Shown here: positions 62,684 to 64,000 of the stretch, one piece after another
How the letters are laid out: every line of letters begins with the position of its first letter
Numbering within the stretch: position 1 is the first letter of the stretch
Origin: Pseudomonas putida
Lineage (GTDB): Bacteria; Pseudomonadota; Gammaproteobacteria; Pseudomonadales; Pseudomonadaceae
Length of the DNA stretch: 64,000 nucleotides
Assembly (NCBI GenBank): GCA_041879295.1
Contig: CP047153.1
Coordinates: 1 to 64,000 of the forward strand
Direction of reading: 5' to 3'
Position numbers and translations under genes: made by a program
Notes under the pieces: model-generated
What the model saw: only the letters and a program-made list of their open reading frames with translations
Database searches by the model: none
Told to the model about the DNA's origin: nothing

Positions 62684-62899
62684 ATGAGCACTGAACAGAA
62701 AGAACTGGAGGGGTTCGAGCTGACCTACAGTGTGCAGATCGACAGCAGCCAACTACTTGAGCTACTAGTTGACGAGATGGACACTGGGGACAGCGTTTGG
62801 CAAACCACGAATGCGAGCGGTCAGGTCCTGGAACGTTCCGAGCGTTACGCAGATCAGGCTCGGTGCCTGCGTGACGGTCTGAACAAAGTACTGAAATAG
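62684..62899 (+). CDS. Small hypothetical protein
   Basis: 71 residues from MSTEQKELEGFELTYSVQID, with GGGAG before it. Acidic, strand then helix. Follows the RNB gene by 39 bases and may be co-transcribed. Not recognised. Confidence 0.65.
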   Translation: MSTEQKELEGFELTYSVQIDSSQLLELLVDEMDTGDSVWQTTNASGQVLERSERYADQARCLRDGLNKVLK

Positions 62900-63018
62900 G
62901 AGCAAGCACCAGGTGTTGACAATACCAGGCATCGAACAGAACTAGTCTGGTTGTTGCGATTGCACTCTCAGATGTTGCTGTAGCCTGGAGGCAGCATGGG
63001 CATACGAATGGACGAACG

Positions 63019-63789
63019 ATGAATCTGTACAAAATTGTTGAGCAGCAGGTGGCACGAGCCGAGCCCCTGATTGCTGGTTACCTTGGTTTGTATGCTGGCA
63101 GTATTGACCTTGCCGACCTCAACCCAGGCTCGATCAAGCAGGCAACCCCAGAGTTCAAACGTTGTGTGCAGCTGATCCAGGATCTCGCGGCCATGGCGGT
63201 GGTGACTCCGTCGACTGTACGCAAAATGGAGGCCGCCGTGGATGCGCTGGCTGGCATGGTCAGGGCACCCCAGATGATGGCGCCCACACGCGCCCTCTGG
63301 GCTATCGAGGATAGGATTCGTCGCACCCCGCTGGCGCTGGTTCGTCACCTGGCCGCAATTGCAGGCTCCGTGGCAGCGGGAATCTGGGGAACCATCGAAA
63401 AAAGCGCTGAAGCAGATGTGGGCGTAGCGATCGCCGCGGCCCTGGTGATGTTGTCCTTCGGCTGCAGCCTGAGCCATCTGCGAGACCCTGACCACATCGT
63501 GCCGAAAGGGCTTTTGGCGTTCCTAGGCGTTGGAGCGCTTGCGCTCGTGACGAAGGGCGTGCTGTTCACATTCTTGGTTTTTGCAGTCATCTCAGCGGGC
63601 TTCTTCATCCGAGACATCGCGCTGTGGTGCCGCCGGCTGAAGCCGGGCACTGCAGCTTCGCTCAACCGTGACAATGATGTGCTGTTCGGCGATAACGGCA
63701 ACATCTACACAGTCGAGGAGCTGTACGACCTTACCGGCGGTCCCGGGCCTGCGCAAAGCACCTACGGCCTTGCCAAAGACGATGATTGA
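63019..63789 (+). CDS. Membrane protein, unknown
   Basis: 256 residues: a helical soluble N-terminus (1-105), four hydrophobic helices (about 110-126, 133-150, 162-178 and 180-198), and a polar C-terminal tail. Starts MNLYKIVEQQVARAEPLIAG. No family recognised. Confidence 0.7.
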   Translation: MNLYKIVEQQVARAEPLIAGYLGLYAGSIDLADLNPGSIKQATPEFKRCVQLIQDLAAMAVVTPSTVRKMEAAVDALAGMVRAPQMMAPTRALWAIEDRIRRTPLALVRHLAAIAGSVAAGIWGTIEKSAEADVGVAIAAALVMLSFGCSLSHLRDPDHIVPKGLLAFLGVGALALVTKGVLFTFLVFAVISAGFFIRDIALWCRRLKPGTAASLNRDNDVLFGDNGNIYTVEELYDLTGGPGPAQSTYGLAKDDD

Positions 63790-63865
63790 TCGATGACTTA
63801 TGGTTTTCAGGTGGCTGCGCAGATGCGACTACGAGAGGGTGCGGCTGCTATTTGAGAGGTGGTGC

Positions 63866-63909
63866 TGCTGCTCGGCTCGACTCAGCTGGGGAGTCGAGTC
63901 CGAGCAGCA
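63866..63909. terminator. Bidirectional terminator
   Basis: CTGCTCGGCTCGACTC pairs with GAGTCGAGTCCGAGCAG (one mismatch) around a short loop, between convergent genes. No T run. Confidence 0.7.
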
Positions 63910-63919
63910 TATGAGGAGA

Positions 63920-64000
63920 CTACTTGCCTTCGCCATTTGCCCGGGCGAACTGTGCAATGTCCAGTGGCGATCCCTCAGCGAACCCGGCCGGCTGAGTACA
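63920..64000 (-). CDS. 3' end of a gene leaving the window
   Basis: 26 codons with coding character (QPAGFAEGSPLDIAQFAR, then ANGEGK and stop) on the minus strand, running out of the window edge. Product cannot be named. Confidence 0.6.
   Translation of the reverse strand, partial: CTQPAGFAEGSPLDIAQFARANGEGK

Noticed and set aside
1..64000. CRISPR array
   Set aside because: Dispersed repeats are short palindromes or iterons with irregular spacing; no set of 24-40 bp repeats with unique equal-length spacers was found.
1..64000. tRNA or rRNA genes
   Set aside because: No cloverleaf-like or rRNA-like stretch was noticed; a covariance search was not possible here.

Overview
This window reads as the backbone and leading/accessory part of a large conjugative plasmid from Pseudomonas. 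It has a Rep_3-type initiator beside a large iteron array, a ParA-ParB operon next to an array of parS-like palindromes, a second actin-type partition module (ParM/ParR), a MobH-type relaxase coupled to topoisomerase III, a KfrA-like coiled-coil protein and an MvaT-family (H-NS-like) nucleoid protein. The MvaT family is essentially confined to pseudomonads. No rRNA, tRNA, core metabolic gene or CRISPR array was seen. The host assignment is inference from these families and from base composition; no database was searched.

Layout. 1-6.2 kb: transfer DNA-processing genes (an OB-fold SSB-like protein, topB, traI/MobH). 6.2-10.6 kb: kfrA, a decayed gene, a DNA-binding protein and a tyrosine recombinase. 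11-19.2 kb: the maintenance core, with parA-parB, about 15 palindromes of the type TTTCAC-N-GTGAAA, two opposed iteron clusters and repA. 19.2-31 kb: regulators (HDOD, HTH, sigma/HTH-like, MvaT-like), an IS3-family element with frameshifts, a YqaJ exonuclease, a lipoprotein and hypothetical genes. 31.2-34.2 kb: parM-parR and an RDD membrane protein. 34.3-36 kb: a long non-coding, repeat-bearing region (55-bp and 45-bp periodic boxes plus a distal iteron). 36-42.5 kb: an SF1 helicase and a run of membrane proteins including three tandem paralogues. 42.5-64 kb: two C5-cytosine methyltransferases, many small genes, a TGT/DpdA-like enzyme, a nuclease-like protein, an AbiE-like toxin-antitoxin pair, a PP-loop ATPase, an unusual RNase II-type enzyme with three double-stranded-RNA-binding domains, and the tail of a gene leaving the window.

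How it works together. Short DNA motifs tie distant parts of the plasmid together. Iteron copies lie at the origin and again at 35.0, 45.2 and 59.2 kb. The palindromes beside parAB resemble the universal chromosomal parS core with one extra central base. A motif found in front of parM recurs near parB and near the AbiE-like operon. Three operons (starting at 46.3, 51.7 and 59.8 kb) share near-identical promoters overlapped by the palindrome TTGTCCTATAGGACAA. Those three transcription units carry most of the nucleic-acid-modifying enzymes of the window. My main hypothesis is that they form a co-repressed establishment or defence regulon.
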